64,000 nt of DNA from Romboutsia sp. CE17 (GTDB lineage: Bacteria; Bacillota; Clostridia; Peptostreptococcales; Peptostreptococcaceae). The notes beneath the pieces are model-generated. The model worked only from the letters and a program-made list of their open reading frames with translations, did no database searches and was not told the origin of the DNA. The position numbers and the translations under genes were made by a program. The stretch is taken from contig NZ_CP051144.1 of the NCBI RefSeq assembly GCF_012317385.1, positions 1,488,001 through 1,552,000 on the forward strand. Reading direction: 5' to 3'. Of the stretch, positions 17,982 through 25,440 are shown piece after piece (positions within the stretch are counted from its first letter, which is position 1; every line of letters starts with the position of its first letter).

Positions 17982-18218
17982 TTAATGTTTCATATTATTT
18001 TTAGATTCTTTTTCCATTTGTTTTTTTATTTCTCTTGAAAATTTCTTTTGTTCATATTCTTCCATCATTTCATCTTTTTTCATTTCCATAGAAGCCATAG
18101 CACCTTTTACATCTGACTTTAAATCTGCTGCTGTATGCTTTATTGCATGACCAACTTTTTGTGCACCTTCCATAACATCATTTTTCATATTGTTCATTTC
18201 TTTTTGTAGTCTGCTCAT
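17982..18218 (-). CDS. hypothetical small helical protein, 78 aa
   Basis: A hydrophilic, Met- and Lys-rich protein, almost certainly alpha-helical over its whole length (QKVGHAIKHTAADLKSDVKG; then a MKKDEMMEEYEQKK run). It resembles YtxH/apolipophorin-like small amphipathic proteins in character, but no family is recognised. ATG 18218 follows GGAGG at good spacing, and a clean hairpin follows the stop, so the gene is real. It diverges from the permease genes at 18337. Confidence 0.7.
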   Translation of the reverse strand: MSRLQKEMNNMKNDVMEGAQKVGHAIKHTAADLKSDVKGAMASMEMKKDEMMEEYEQKKFSREIKKQMEKESKNNMKH

Positions 18219-18336
18219 ATGTAAGCCTCCTATAATATTATTTTTATTATTTTTTCCAAAATGTATAAAATTATTAGTTTCACTTATATATAAACTTTTT
18301 CATATACTAAAATATATCTAAAGGAGGTTATTAAGC

Positions 18337-18816
18337 GTGACATCTTACATTCTTTATAGCTTAGCTATAATCTTATTTGCAATTTCTTTTGTTAAAGATA
18401 AACCTAAAACTAAAAGAGCGCTAAAAAAAGCTTTTAAATCTTTTGAAAATATTATGCCTCAATTTTTATCAATTATAATAATTGTTGGTTTTATTTTATC
18501 TATATTAGATGCAGAAACAATTTCTAAGCTTATTGGCTCTGAGTCTGGATTTTTAGGTGTATTTTTATCATCAATAGTAGGATCTATTGTTTTAATGCCT
18601 ACATTTGTTGCATTTTCAACTGCAGATACTTTACTTAGAAGTGGAGCTGGATATCCCCAAGTAGCAGCACTAGTTTCTACACTTACTTTAGTCGGTATTA
18701 TGACTATTTCTTTAGAAGCTAAGTATATTGGTAAAAAAGCTGCATTTTTTAGAAATTTCATAGCTTTTTTATTTTCTTTTGTAGTTGCTATATTCATGGG
18801 GGTGGTTCTTAGTTGA
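18337..18816 (+). CDS. predicted permease subunit (YraQ/DUF318-like half), 159 aa
   Basis: Membrane protein with about five helices. GTG 18337 is the start (AAGGAGG nine bases upstream). Segments such as GSIVLMPTFVAFSTADTLLR and AALVSTLTLVGIMTISLEAK resemble half of the YraQ-type predicted permeases, which in other bacteria are single proteins of about 300 aa. The following gene supplies the other half, so together they look like a split permease. Transported substance unknown; relatives are linked to metals, metalloids or thiols. Confidence 0.65.
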   Translation: MTSYILYSLAIILFAISFVKDKPKTKRALKKAFKSFENIMPQFLSIIIIVGFILSILDAETISKLIGSESGFLGVFLSSIVGSIVLMPTFVAFSTADTLLRSGAGYPQVAALVSTLTLVGIMTISLEAKYIGKKAAFFRNFIAFLFSFVVAIFMGVVLS

Positions 18817-19337
18817 TAAAATTTAAATATATATTAAATAGATATAAAGTATTTTTAATATTAACTATATCCTTATTTATTTTAATAATTTTTAAAAATG
18901 ATTTAGGTATAAATATATTTAACAACGCCAAAGACAGCTTTATACAAATGATAGAAGTATTACCTCCTATTATGCTACTTCTTGGGCTAATGGATGAATG
19001 GGTATCTAGAGAATCCATGATGAAATATATGGGTGAAGATTCAAGTGTATTAGGAATAGTACTATCTATTGCATTAGCTGCTTTTGCTGCTGGACCTATG
19101 TATGCAGCATTTCCATTTACTGCAGTTTTGTTAAAAAAAGGAGTTAAATTTTCTAATATAATTATTTTTATGAATGCTTGGTGTGTAATAAAGATATCAA
19201 CTTTATTATTTGAAATTAGTGCCTTAGGTTATAAGTTTACATTTTATAGATTTTTAATTGACCTTATAGGCGTTATAGTAATGGGGTATTTAGTAGATTA
19301 TATTGTAAATAAACTTCCTAAAAAAGAAATCCTGTAA
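18813..19337 (+). CDS. predicted permease subunit, second half, 174 aa
   Basis: Membrane protein with about five helices, including VLPPIMLLLGLMDEWV and AALAAFAAGPMYAAFPFTA, which resemble the core helices of YraQ-type permeases. Translation starts at TTG 18813, overlapping the TGA of the previous gene (TTGA), with GGGGGTGG 8 bases ahead. The tight overlap implies coupled, equal synthesis of two halves of one complex. Followed immediately by a strong terminator. Confidence 0.65.
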   Translation: MIKFKYILNRYKVFLILTISLFILIIFKNDLGINIFNNAKDSFIQMIEVLPPIMLLLGLMDEWVSRESMMKYMGEDSSVLGIVLSIALAAFAAGPMYAAFPFTAVLLKKGVKFSNIIIFMNAWCVIKISTLLFEISALGYKFTFYRFLIDLIGVIVMGYLVDYIVNKLPKKEIL

Positions 19338-19360
19338 TATTAATCTACAGGATTTCTTTT
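19322..19360 (+). terminator. terminator of the permease pair
   Basis: A perfect 15-bp stem (AAAAGAAATCCTGTA and complement, 19322-19336 with 19346-19360) ending in TTTT overlaps the last codons of the gene. Confidence 0.85.
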
Positions 19361-19522
19361 CTATGACTATATACTTTTGGAGGATGTGAGGGAGTATTAT
19401 AGCCATAGCGGGTATTATGGTTTTTAAGCTAGTCTTTTCAATTATTATAATACATCCCTAATATGAATTTTATATGTAGTTTTTATGAATAGTATTTGAA
19501 ATTCACATTTATTATAAAATTA

Positions 19523-19547
19523 AAAAGGATGTCTTAGACACCCTTTT
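19523..19547 (-). terminator. terminator of the first two-component operon
   Basis: Arms AAAAGGATGTC and GACACCCTTTT pair with one mismatch around TTA, touching the kinase stop codon. Confidence 0.7.
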
Positions 19548-20825
19548 CTAAAATTTAATAGTAAAAATAACTGAATTATTTTTACTTTGTATATTATATT
19601 CATATCCATGGCTACTCAAAATAGTACTTACTATGTAAAGTCCTAATCCACTTCCACCAGTTTTTCTTGATCTAGATTTTTCTATTCGATAAAATGGATT
19701 AAATATTTCTTCCAAGTATTTTTTTTCAATAGTTATACCTGTATTCTCAATTTCTAAAAATACCTTTGTACTTCTACCAACTTTCTTTTTAAAAAGCCTA
19801 ACATTTACAGTTTCTCCAGAAGGTGAATATTTTATCGCATTATTAATAATATTATTAATAGCCCTTGATATTTTTTCCTCATCTGCAACTATATTTATAC
19901 CTTTATCTATTTTTAATTCTGTCTTTAAATTCTTATCTTCAATTAAAAATATCTGTCTTTGAATAAGTTTTTCTAACAATACACTTAAATTCACATTAGT
20001 TAAATTTAAATCATGTTTTAATGTTTCTGATTTAGATACTTCTATCATCTCATTTACCAAATCTTTTAACTCTTGAGTACTTTCATATGATTTTTTTAAG
20101 TAAGTATCTCTATCTTTATATTTTCCAATATTATATATCATACCTTCAAGCTGTCCACTAATTATAGTTATTGGCGTTTTTAATTCATGAGATATAGTAG
20201 CTATAAAGTCCCTTCTTTTTTGCTCTTGTTCTCTTTCACTTTCTATTATTTTTATTAGTGGTTTAGTTACTGTTGATGAATAAATAAATGCTCCTATCAT
20301 ACCTATAAATACTGCTACCAATAAAATGTATGGCATAATATTTTTTATTACCTTACTAGCTTCATCTATTGGTTGTAAAGTCATTAATATATCTAATCTA
20401 TATGGAGTAGTAACATCATTAGTTGATATAAATTTAAACATACTATATTCTTTATCTCTAGTATTTTTTCTTATATTTACAATTTCATGACCTTTATATT
20501 TATCATATTTAAAAAGCAATAATTCATTTTTTCCATAAATTATTCTTCCGCTAGTGTCTGTCAATAATACTGATAAATTTTGATCTTTAGATAGATAATA
20601 CAAATTATCTTCTAGAGTTTTAGTGTCATAAGATACTGCTTCTATAGCTAATTTATTTACATCTTCTTCTAACGCTTCTATTTTATATTTATAGTAATAA
20701 GATGGAAGCATATTGTATAATATAAGGTATATTATTATAGCAAGAAACATTAATAGCCCACTAGTTATACAAAATAGTTTATACTTTATACTTATATTTT
20801 CCCATTTAGTCAATATCTTTTTCAA
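19548..20825 (-). CDS. two-component sensor histidine kinase
   Basis: Membrane kinase of 425 aa. Two membrane helices (about residues 17-40 and 163-184) enclose an extracytoplasmic sensor of about 120 residues. A short linker leads to HisKA with phospho-acceptor His213 in ISHELKTPIT, then a HATPase domain with N-box NNIINNAIKYS and G-box GGSGLGLYIVS. The sensor domain shows no known ligand motif. The start at TTG 20825 overlaps the end of the regulator gene by 20 bases; a second in-frame TTG four codons on is possible. It phosphorylates the response regulator encoded just before it. Confidence 0.9.
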   Translation of the reverse strand: MKKILTKWENISIKYKLFCITSGLLMFLAIIIYLILYNMLPSYYYKYKIEALEEDVNKLAIEAVSYDTKTLEDNLYYLSKDQNLSVLLTDTSGRIIYGKNELLLFKYDKYKGHEIVNIRKNTRDKEYSMFKFISTNDVTTPYRLDILMTLQPIDEASKVIKNIMPYILLVAVFIGMIGAFIYSSTVTKPLIKIIESEREQEQKRRDFIATISHELKTPITIISGQLEGMIYNIGKYKDRDTYLKKSYESTQELKDLVNEMIEVSKSETLKHDLNLTNVNLSVLLEKLIQRQIFLIEDKNLKTELKIDKGINIVADEEKISRAINNIINNAIKYSPSGETVNVRLFKKKVGRSTKVFLEIENTGITIEKKYLEEIFNPFYRIEKSRSRKTGGSGLGLYIVSTILSSHGYEYNIQSKNNSVIFTIKF

Positions 20826-21483
20826 GTGTATATCCTATTCCTTTTACTGTTTTTATATAAGGTAATTCTATTTTTTTACGTATGTTTTTTATGTGTGCAT
20901 CAACTATTCTAGTATCACCATAATAATCATATCCCCATATACTATCAAGTAAGCTTTCTCGTGTTATAACTTGTGGATACTTTTCTATTAAACTTTTTAA
21001 TATATTGAATTCTTTTAATGTTAATTCAACATGCTTTCCATCAACATCTGCTGTATATGTATTTAAATCTAATTTTAATTTTTCAAAGATTACACAATCA
21101 CTATTTTCAGATATACTATTTCCACTTCTTCTAAGTACTGCTTCAACTCTTTTTATTAATAAATTAAATGAAAAAGGCTTTGTTATATAATCATCACATT
21201 CTAAATCAAAACCTTTAACTTCATCATTTTCTTGATTTAAAGCAGTTAAAAATATAACTGGAACCTTAGATGTTTGTCTTATCATCTTACAAACTGAATA
21301 TCCATCTAAATTAGGCATCATTATATCTAATATTATTAAGTCATAGTTATTTTTTTTAAATAATTGAATTCCTTCTAATCCATCACTTGCATAATCTACG
21401 TTATAGTTTTCTGCTCTTAAAAATTCTACTATTAATTCTTGTATATTAGCATCATCTTCTACTACTAATATAGATGCACTCAT
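20806..21483 (-). CDS. OmpR/PhoB-family response regulator
   Basis: A 225-aa transcription regulator. The receiver domain has acidic D10/D11, phospho-acceptor D53 in LDIMMPNLDG, Thr/Ser and the Lys in TKPFSF. The C-terminal winged helix (LTLKEFNILKSLIEK, then RIVDAHIKNIRKKIE) binds DNA. ATG 21483 follows GGGAGTG. It is the first gene of a regulator-kinase operon. The neighbouring copper ATPase is separately terminated and carries its own metal operator, so the regulon is not known. Confidence 0.93.
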   Translation of the reverse strand: MSASILVVEDDANIQELIVEFLRAENYNVDYASDGLEGIQLFKKNNYDLIILDIMMPNLDGYSVCKMIRQTSKVPVIFLTALNQENDEVKGFDLECDDYITKPFSFNLLIKRVEAVLRRSGNSISENSDCVIFEKLKLDLNTYTADVDGKHVELTLKEFNILKSLIEKYPQVITRESLLDSIWGYDYYGDTRIVDAHIKNIRKKIELPYIKTVKGIGYTLEKDID

Positions 21484-21651
21484 CTAATCACTCCCATCTA
21501 TGTAAAAATACATATTTATATTTTCATTTTATCCTATATATATGAATTTAATGTGAACAGTGTATATTCTATACATGTTTTATATACTTTTTATCTTATC
21601 ATAACAAAATCTACTTAAATAAAATAGAGTTAATTATATTTAAAACTAAAA

Positions 21652-21689
21652 AACCACTATGTATACATATAGTGATATACATAATGGTT
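21652..21689 (-). terminator. terminator of copA
   Basis: Arms AACCACTATGTATA and TATACATAATGGTT pair with one mismatch. The minus strand then reads TTTTAGTTTTAA. Confidence 0.7.
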
Positions 21690-21709
21690 CTATATTTTTA
21701 TAAAATAAT

Positions 21710-24202
21710 TTATTTGTTAAATTTAAAGTTCTTTAATCTTAATGCATTGCTTACTACGGATACTGAACTTAAACTCATTGCCGCAGCTGCAATCATAGGA
21801 TTTAAAAGTGGACCTCCAAACATATATAAAAGTCCTGCTGCTACTGGTATTCCTACAGTATTATATCCAAATGCCCAAAATAGATTTTGTTTTATATTTT
21901 TTATTGTAGCACTACTTAATTTTATAGCATTTGGAACATCCATTAGATCATTTCTCATAAGAACAATGTCTGCAGACTCCATTGCAACATCAGTTCCACT
22001 TCCTATGGCTATACCTATATGAGCTTTAGCTAAAGCTGGAGCGTCGTTAATTCCATCACCTACCATGGCAACAAAGTTACCTTGTTCTTGTAATTTTGCA
22101 ACCTCATTAGATTTATCTTCTGGTAACACTTCTGAAAGAACTATGTCTATTCCAACTTGCGAAGCTATTGCATTAGCAGTTTTTTTATTATCTCCAGTAA
22201 CCATGGCTACTTTTATTCCCATGTCATGTAAAGTTTGTATAGCTTTTTTGCTACTTTCTTTAACAACGTCTGCAACTGCTATTATTCCACTTATAGTGTC
22301 ATCTATTGCTATATACATAGGTGTTTTACCTTCATTTGCTAATTTATCACTTTTTTCTTCTAAATCTAATAAATTTATATTTCTATTACTCATTAATTTT
22401 TTATTTCCAAGGATTATATTTTTACCATCTATTATAACCTCTATACCATGACCTGGAATTGCTTTAAAATCTTGTAAGTTTTTAAATTCTAAATTCTTCT
22501 CTATCCCGTATCTAACTATAGCTTCTCCTAATGGATGTTCTGAATTTTTTTCTGCACTTGCAGCTAACTCTAATAAATAATCTTCTTTTATTCCATTACT
22601 TGTAATTATATCTGTTACCTTAGGTTTTCCTTCTGTTATTGTACCTGTTTTATCAAATATTACTGTATCTATTTTATGTGCCAATTCTAATGCTTCTCCA
22701 CCCTTTATAAGAATACCATTCTCAGCACCTTTTCCAGTTCCAACCATTATTGCAGTAGGTGTAGCTAGACCTAAGGCACAAGGACATGCAATTACTAACA
22801 CTGATATAAATATTGTAAGAGCAAATACTAAGCCTTTTCCTCCCAGTATCCACCATGCTAATGCTGATACTACAGCTATTGTCATAACTACAGGAACAAA
22901 ATATCCAGATACAGTATCTGCTAATTTTGCAATTGGAGCTTTAGTTCCTTGAGCATCTTCTACTAGTTTTACTATTTGAGCAAGTGCTGTATCACTACCT
23001 ACTTTTTCAGCCTTAAATTTAATACTACCATTTTTATTTATACTTGCTCCAGTAACTTTTGAACCTATAGTTTTTTCTACAGGCATACTTTCTCCTGTTA
23101 ACATTGATTCATCTACTGATGTATTACCTTCTATAACTATTCCATCTACAGGTATTTTTTCACCTGGCTTAACTAATATTATATCTCCTACAGTAACTTC
23201 ATCTATTGGTGTTTCAACTTCTTTTCCATTTATAATTACTATTGCAGTCTTTGGTTGAAGACCCATAAGTTTCTTAATTGCTTCAGAAGTTTTTCCTTTT
23301 GATCTTGACTCAAAGTATTTCCCAAGCAATATAAGAGCTATAATTATTCCTGCACTCTCATAATATAGTTGATGATGGTGAACTCCATGTATATTTCCAT
23401 TAGCTATTTGAATAGTTGTATATACACTATATATAAATGCTGCACTAGTTCCTATGGCAACTAAAGTATCCATATTGGGACTTTTAGAAAATAATGATTT
23501 AAATCCATGTATATAAAATTTATATCCTGCTCCCATAACTGGTAACACTAGTAACAATTGTATAAGCGCATAGTTTAAAGTATTTGTCATTGGATTTAGT
23601 ATTTCTGGTAATGGCCATGGTCCAAAAGGCTTTGGTATCATAGGTCCCATTGCTATATAAAATAAAGGTATTGCAAATACTGTAGCAATTATAAACTTAG
23701 TAAATAAAGTTTTCATTTCTTTTTCTTTTTTTAATTTATCTTCGTCTACAGTCATTTTCTTTTCTTCTTCTATTGGAGTATATCCAGCTTTTTCTATAGC
23801 AGATTTTATCTGTGATAGCTTAACCTTAGAAGGATTATATATAATGTTAGCTTTATCTGTAGCTATATTTACATTTATAGAGTCTATTCCATCTAATTTT
23901 TTTACTACTCTTTCTACTGCTTTTGCACAAGAGGCACATGTCATTCCCTCTATCATAAGGTCTATAACTTTATTTTCATCCTCTATTTCTACACCATACC
24001 CAGCTTTTTCTATTGATTTTTTTATAGTATCAAAGCTTACTTTAGAGCTATCATAAACTATATTCAATTTTTCCGTGGCAATATTTACATTTTGAGATTC
24101 AACCCCATCTAGTTTTTTTACTACTCTTTCTACTGCCTTTGCACAGGCTGCACATGTCATTCCTGTTATATTGTAAGTTTCATTCATTTTATTAGGGTTC
24201 AT
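21710..24202 (-). CDS. copA: copper-translocating P1B-type ATPase with two heavy-metal-binding domains
   Basis: Membrane pump of 830 aa that exports Cu(I) with ATP. Two N-terminal HMA domains carry GMTCAAC (C17, C20) and GMTCASC (C89, C92). The channel motif is [11 protein letters not shown], the phosphorylation site is [10 protein letters not shown], the SEHPLGE stretch is the HP motif of P1B pumps, and [11 protein letters not shown] is the hinge. The last helices contain the Asn/Tyr and Met-Ser residues typical of Cu(I) specificity ([12 protein letters not shown], and [18 protein letters not shown]). ATG 24202 follows AAAGGAG. A CsoR-type palindrome lies 36 bases upstream. No csoR or copper chaperone gene is next to it. 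Confidence 0.96.
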   Translation of the reverse strand: MNPNKMNETYNITGMTCAACAKAVERVVKKLDGVESQNVNIATEKLNIVYDSSKVSFDTIKKSIEKAGYGVEIEDENKVIDLMIEGMTCASCAKAVERVVKKLDGIDSINVNIATDKANIIYNPSKVKLSQIKSAIEKAGYTPIEEEKKMTVDEDKLKKEKEMKTLFTKFIIATVFAIPLFYIAMGPMIPKPFGPWPLPEILNPMTNTLNYALIQLLLVLPVMGAGYKFYIHGFKSLFSKSPNMDTLVAIGTSAAFIYSVYTTIQIANGNIHGVHHHQLYYESAGIIIALILLGKYFESRSKGKTSEAIKKLMGLQPKTAIVIINGKEVETPIDEVTVGDIILVKPGEKIPVDGIVIEGNTSVDESMLTGESMPVEKTIGSKVTGASINKNGSIKFKAEKVGSDTALAQIVKLVEDAQGTKAPIAKLADTVSGYFVPVVMTIAVVSALAWWILGGKGLVFALTIFISVLVIACPCALGLATPTAIMVGTGKGAENGILIKGGEALELAHKIDTVIFDKTGTITEGKPKVTDIITSNGIKEDYLLELAASAEKNSEHPLGEAIVRYGIEKNLEFKNLQDFKAIPGHGIEVIIDGKNIILGNKKLMSNRNINLLDLEEKSDKLANEGKTPMYIAIDDTISGIIAVADVVKESSKKAIQTLHDMGIKVAMVTGDNKKTANAIASQVGIDIVLSEVLPEDKSNEVAKLQEQGNFVAMVGDGINDAPALAKAHIGIAIGSGTDVAMESADIVLMRNDLMDVPNAIKLSSATIKNIKQNLFWAFGYNTVGIPVAAGLLYMFGGPLLNPMIAAAAMSLSSVSVVSNALRLKNFKFNK

Positions 24203-24237
24203 ATAAATTCTCCTTTCTAATTTATTATGTTATTAAG

Positions 24238-24256
24238 TATACCCCCTAAGGGTATA
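24238..24256. promoter_or_regulatory. CsoR-type copper operator upstream of copA
   Basis: TATACCCCCTAAGGGTATA is a near-perfect palindrome with the ATACCC..GGGTAT form of CsoR-family operators in Firmicutes. It overlaps a possible TATACT -10 box (24236-24241, minus strand), so repressor binding would block copA transcription until Cu(I) releases it. Confidence 0.75.
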
Positions 24257-24332
24257 ATAAAGCATTTTTTATAAAAAATCAACTAAAATTTATTTTTGAT
24301 ATATGTTACATTACTATAATTCCCTATAAATA

Positions 24333-24364
24333 AAAAAATGTCCTTATATCAAAGGACATTTTTT
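24333..24364 (-). terminator. terminator of the flavodoxin-like reductase gene
   Basis: A perfect 13-bp stem (AAAAAATGTCCTT and complement) with a 6-base loop lies directly after the stop. Confidence 0.85.
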
Positions 24365-24365
24365 A

Positions 24366-24986
24366 CTATCTTATAAAATTTGTAGCTATTTGTTGTTCCT
24401 TTTCTGGATACGGAACTATATCTTTAGAATTATCAATGCATTTTAATAACCAAGCCATATTTTTGCCTAAAGTTCTCATAGTCTGAAGTCCCTCTTTATC
24501 TTGTTTAACCTCTTCTGGAGTATTTCCATGAACAGAGTTCCAGTACTGAGAAGACACTATCGGCATATTGGATATAGTAAAGTACTTATTAAGTATATCA
24601 AAACTAGAGCTTGCTCCCCCTCTTCTACAACTTACTATAGCTGCAGAAGGTTTGTAAGTATATTTATAAGACTTTCCATAAAACATTCTATCTAATAGTG
24701 CACACAAAGAACCATTAGGACCTGCGTAATATACTGGTGATCCAATTATTATTCCATCAGCTTGACTCGCTAAATCTATACATTCATTAACTAAATCATC
24801 TTTAAATACGCAATATCCAGTACTCCTACAAGCATTGCATGCTATACAACCTTGAATTGGTTTATTTCCAATATGAAATATATTAGTTTCAATTCCCTCA
24901 TTATTTAAGCTATTTGCAATTTCATTAAGTGCTGTATATGTACAGCCTTCTTTATGTGGGCTACCATTAATTAATAATACTTTCAT
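24366..24986 (-). CDS. flavodoxin-fold NAD(P)H-dependent oxidoreductase (iron-sulfur flavoprotein-like)
   Basis: A 206-aa member of the NADPH-dependent FMN reductase/iron-sulfur flavoprotein family. The FMN phosphate loop is INGSPHKEGCTY near residues 6-17. A Cys-rich segment GCIACNACRSTGYC (about residues 46-59) resembles the compact cysteine motif of iron-sulfur flavoproteins. GSPVYYAGPNG is the second flavin contact. It is a soluble redox enzyme; its partner and substrate are unknown. It stands alone, with terminators on both sides. Confidence 0.82.
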   Translation of the reverse strand: MKVLLINGSPHKEGCTYTALNEIANSLNNEGIETNIFHIGNKPIQGCIACNACRSTGYCVFKDDLVNECIDLASQADGIIIGSPVYYAGPNGSLCALLDRMFYGKSYKYTYKPSAAIVSCRRGGASSSFDILNKYFTISNMPIVSSQYWNSVHGNTPEEVKQDKEGLQTMRTLGKNMAWLLKCIDNSKDIVPYPEKEQQIATNFIR

Positions 24987-25067
24987 ACTATTTACCTCCC
25001 CAGAAATTTCTATATCTAAATAATATTATATTTTTTATGGCTTATAATAATTACAACTTTAAAATAT

Positions 25068-25096
25068 AAAAAGATACCCTTGTTGGGTATCTTTTT
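25068..25096 (-). terminator. terminator of the 50-aa protein gene
   Basis: AAAAAGATACCC (25068-25079) pairs perfectly with GGGTATCTTTTT (25085-25096) around a 5-base loop, 5 bases after the stop. Confidence 0.8.
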
Positions 25097-25101
25097 ATAT
25101 T

Positions 25102-25254
25102 TTATAGTTTAGATATTAATTTTTCTATTAATTGTTTTTTTATATCTTGTATCATATCTTGGTTATAGCTATTACTAATCTGTTGATTAACTTTTTTATT
25201 ATTAGGCTTCTTTGAACTCGAATTACTCATGTTTGATTTTTTCTTTCTAGCCAT
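25102..25254 (-). CDS. hypothetical basic small protein, 50 aa
   Basis: Starts MARKKKSNMSNSSSKKPNN and ends with an amphipathic helix DIKKQLIEKLISKL. The first half is basic and rich in Ser and Asn. GGAGG is placed 7 bases before ATG 25254 and a strong terminator follows the stop, so a real small gene is likely. Not recognised; a nucleic-acid or membrane-surface role would fit the charge but is only a guess. Confidence 0.6.
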   Translation of the reverse strand: MARKKKSNMSNSSSKKPNNKKVNQQISNSYNQDMIQDIKKQLIEKLISKL

Positions 25255-25440
25255 ATCTATACCTCCATAAATATACTTACTATATATTTATGAATATTAA
25301 ATACTAAAGTAGACAAAAATTTATAAAAACTTCCCAAAATTTATTTTTATTTTTGTATTTAATATAGTACTATTTCTATATTATAGTATAAAAATAATAA
25401 TTTCTTCATAATTATAATTTTTATATTATATTAATATTTT

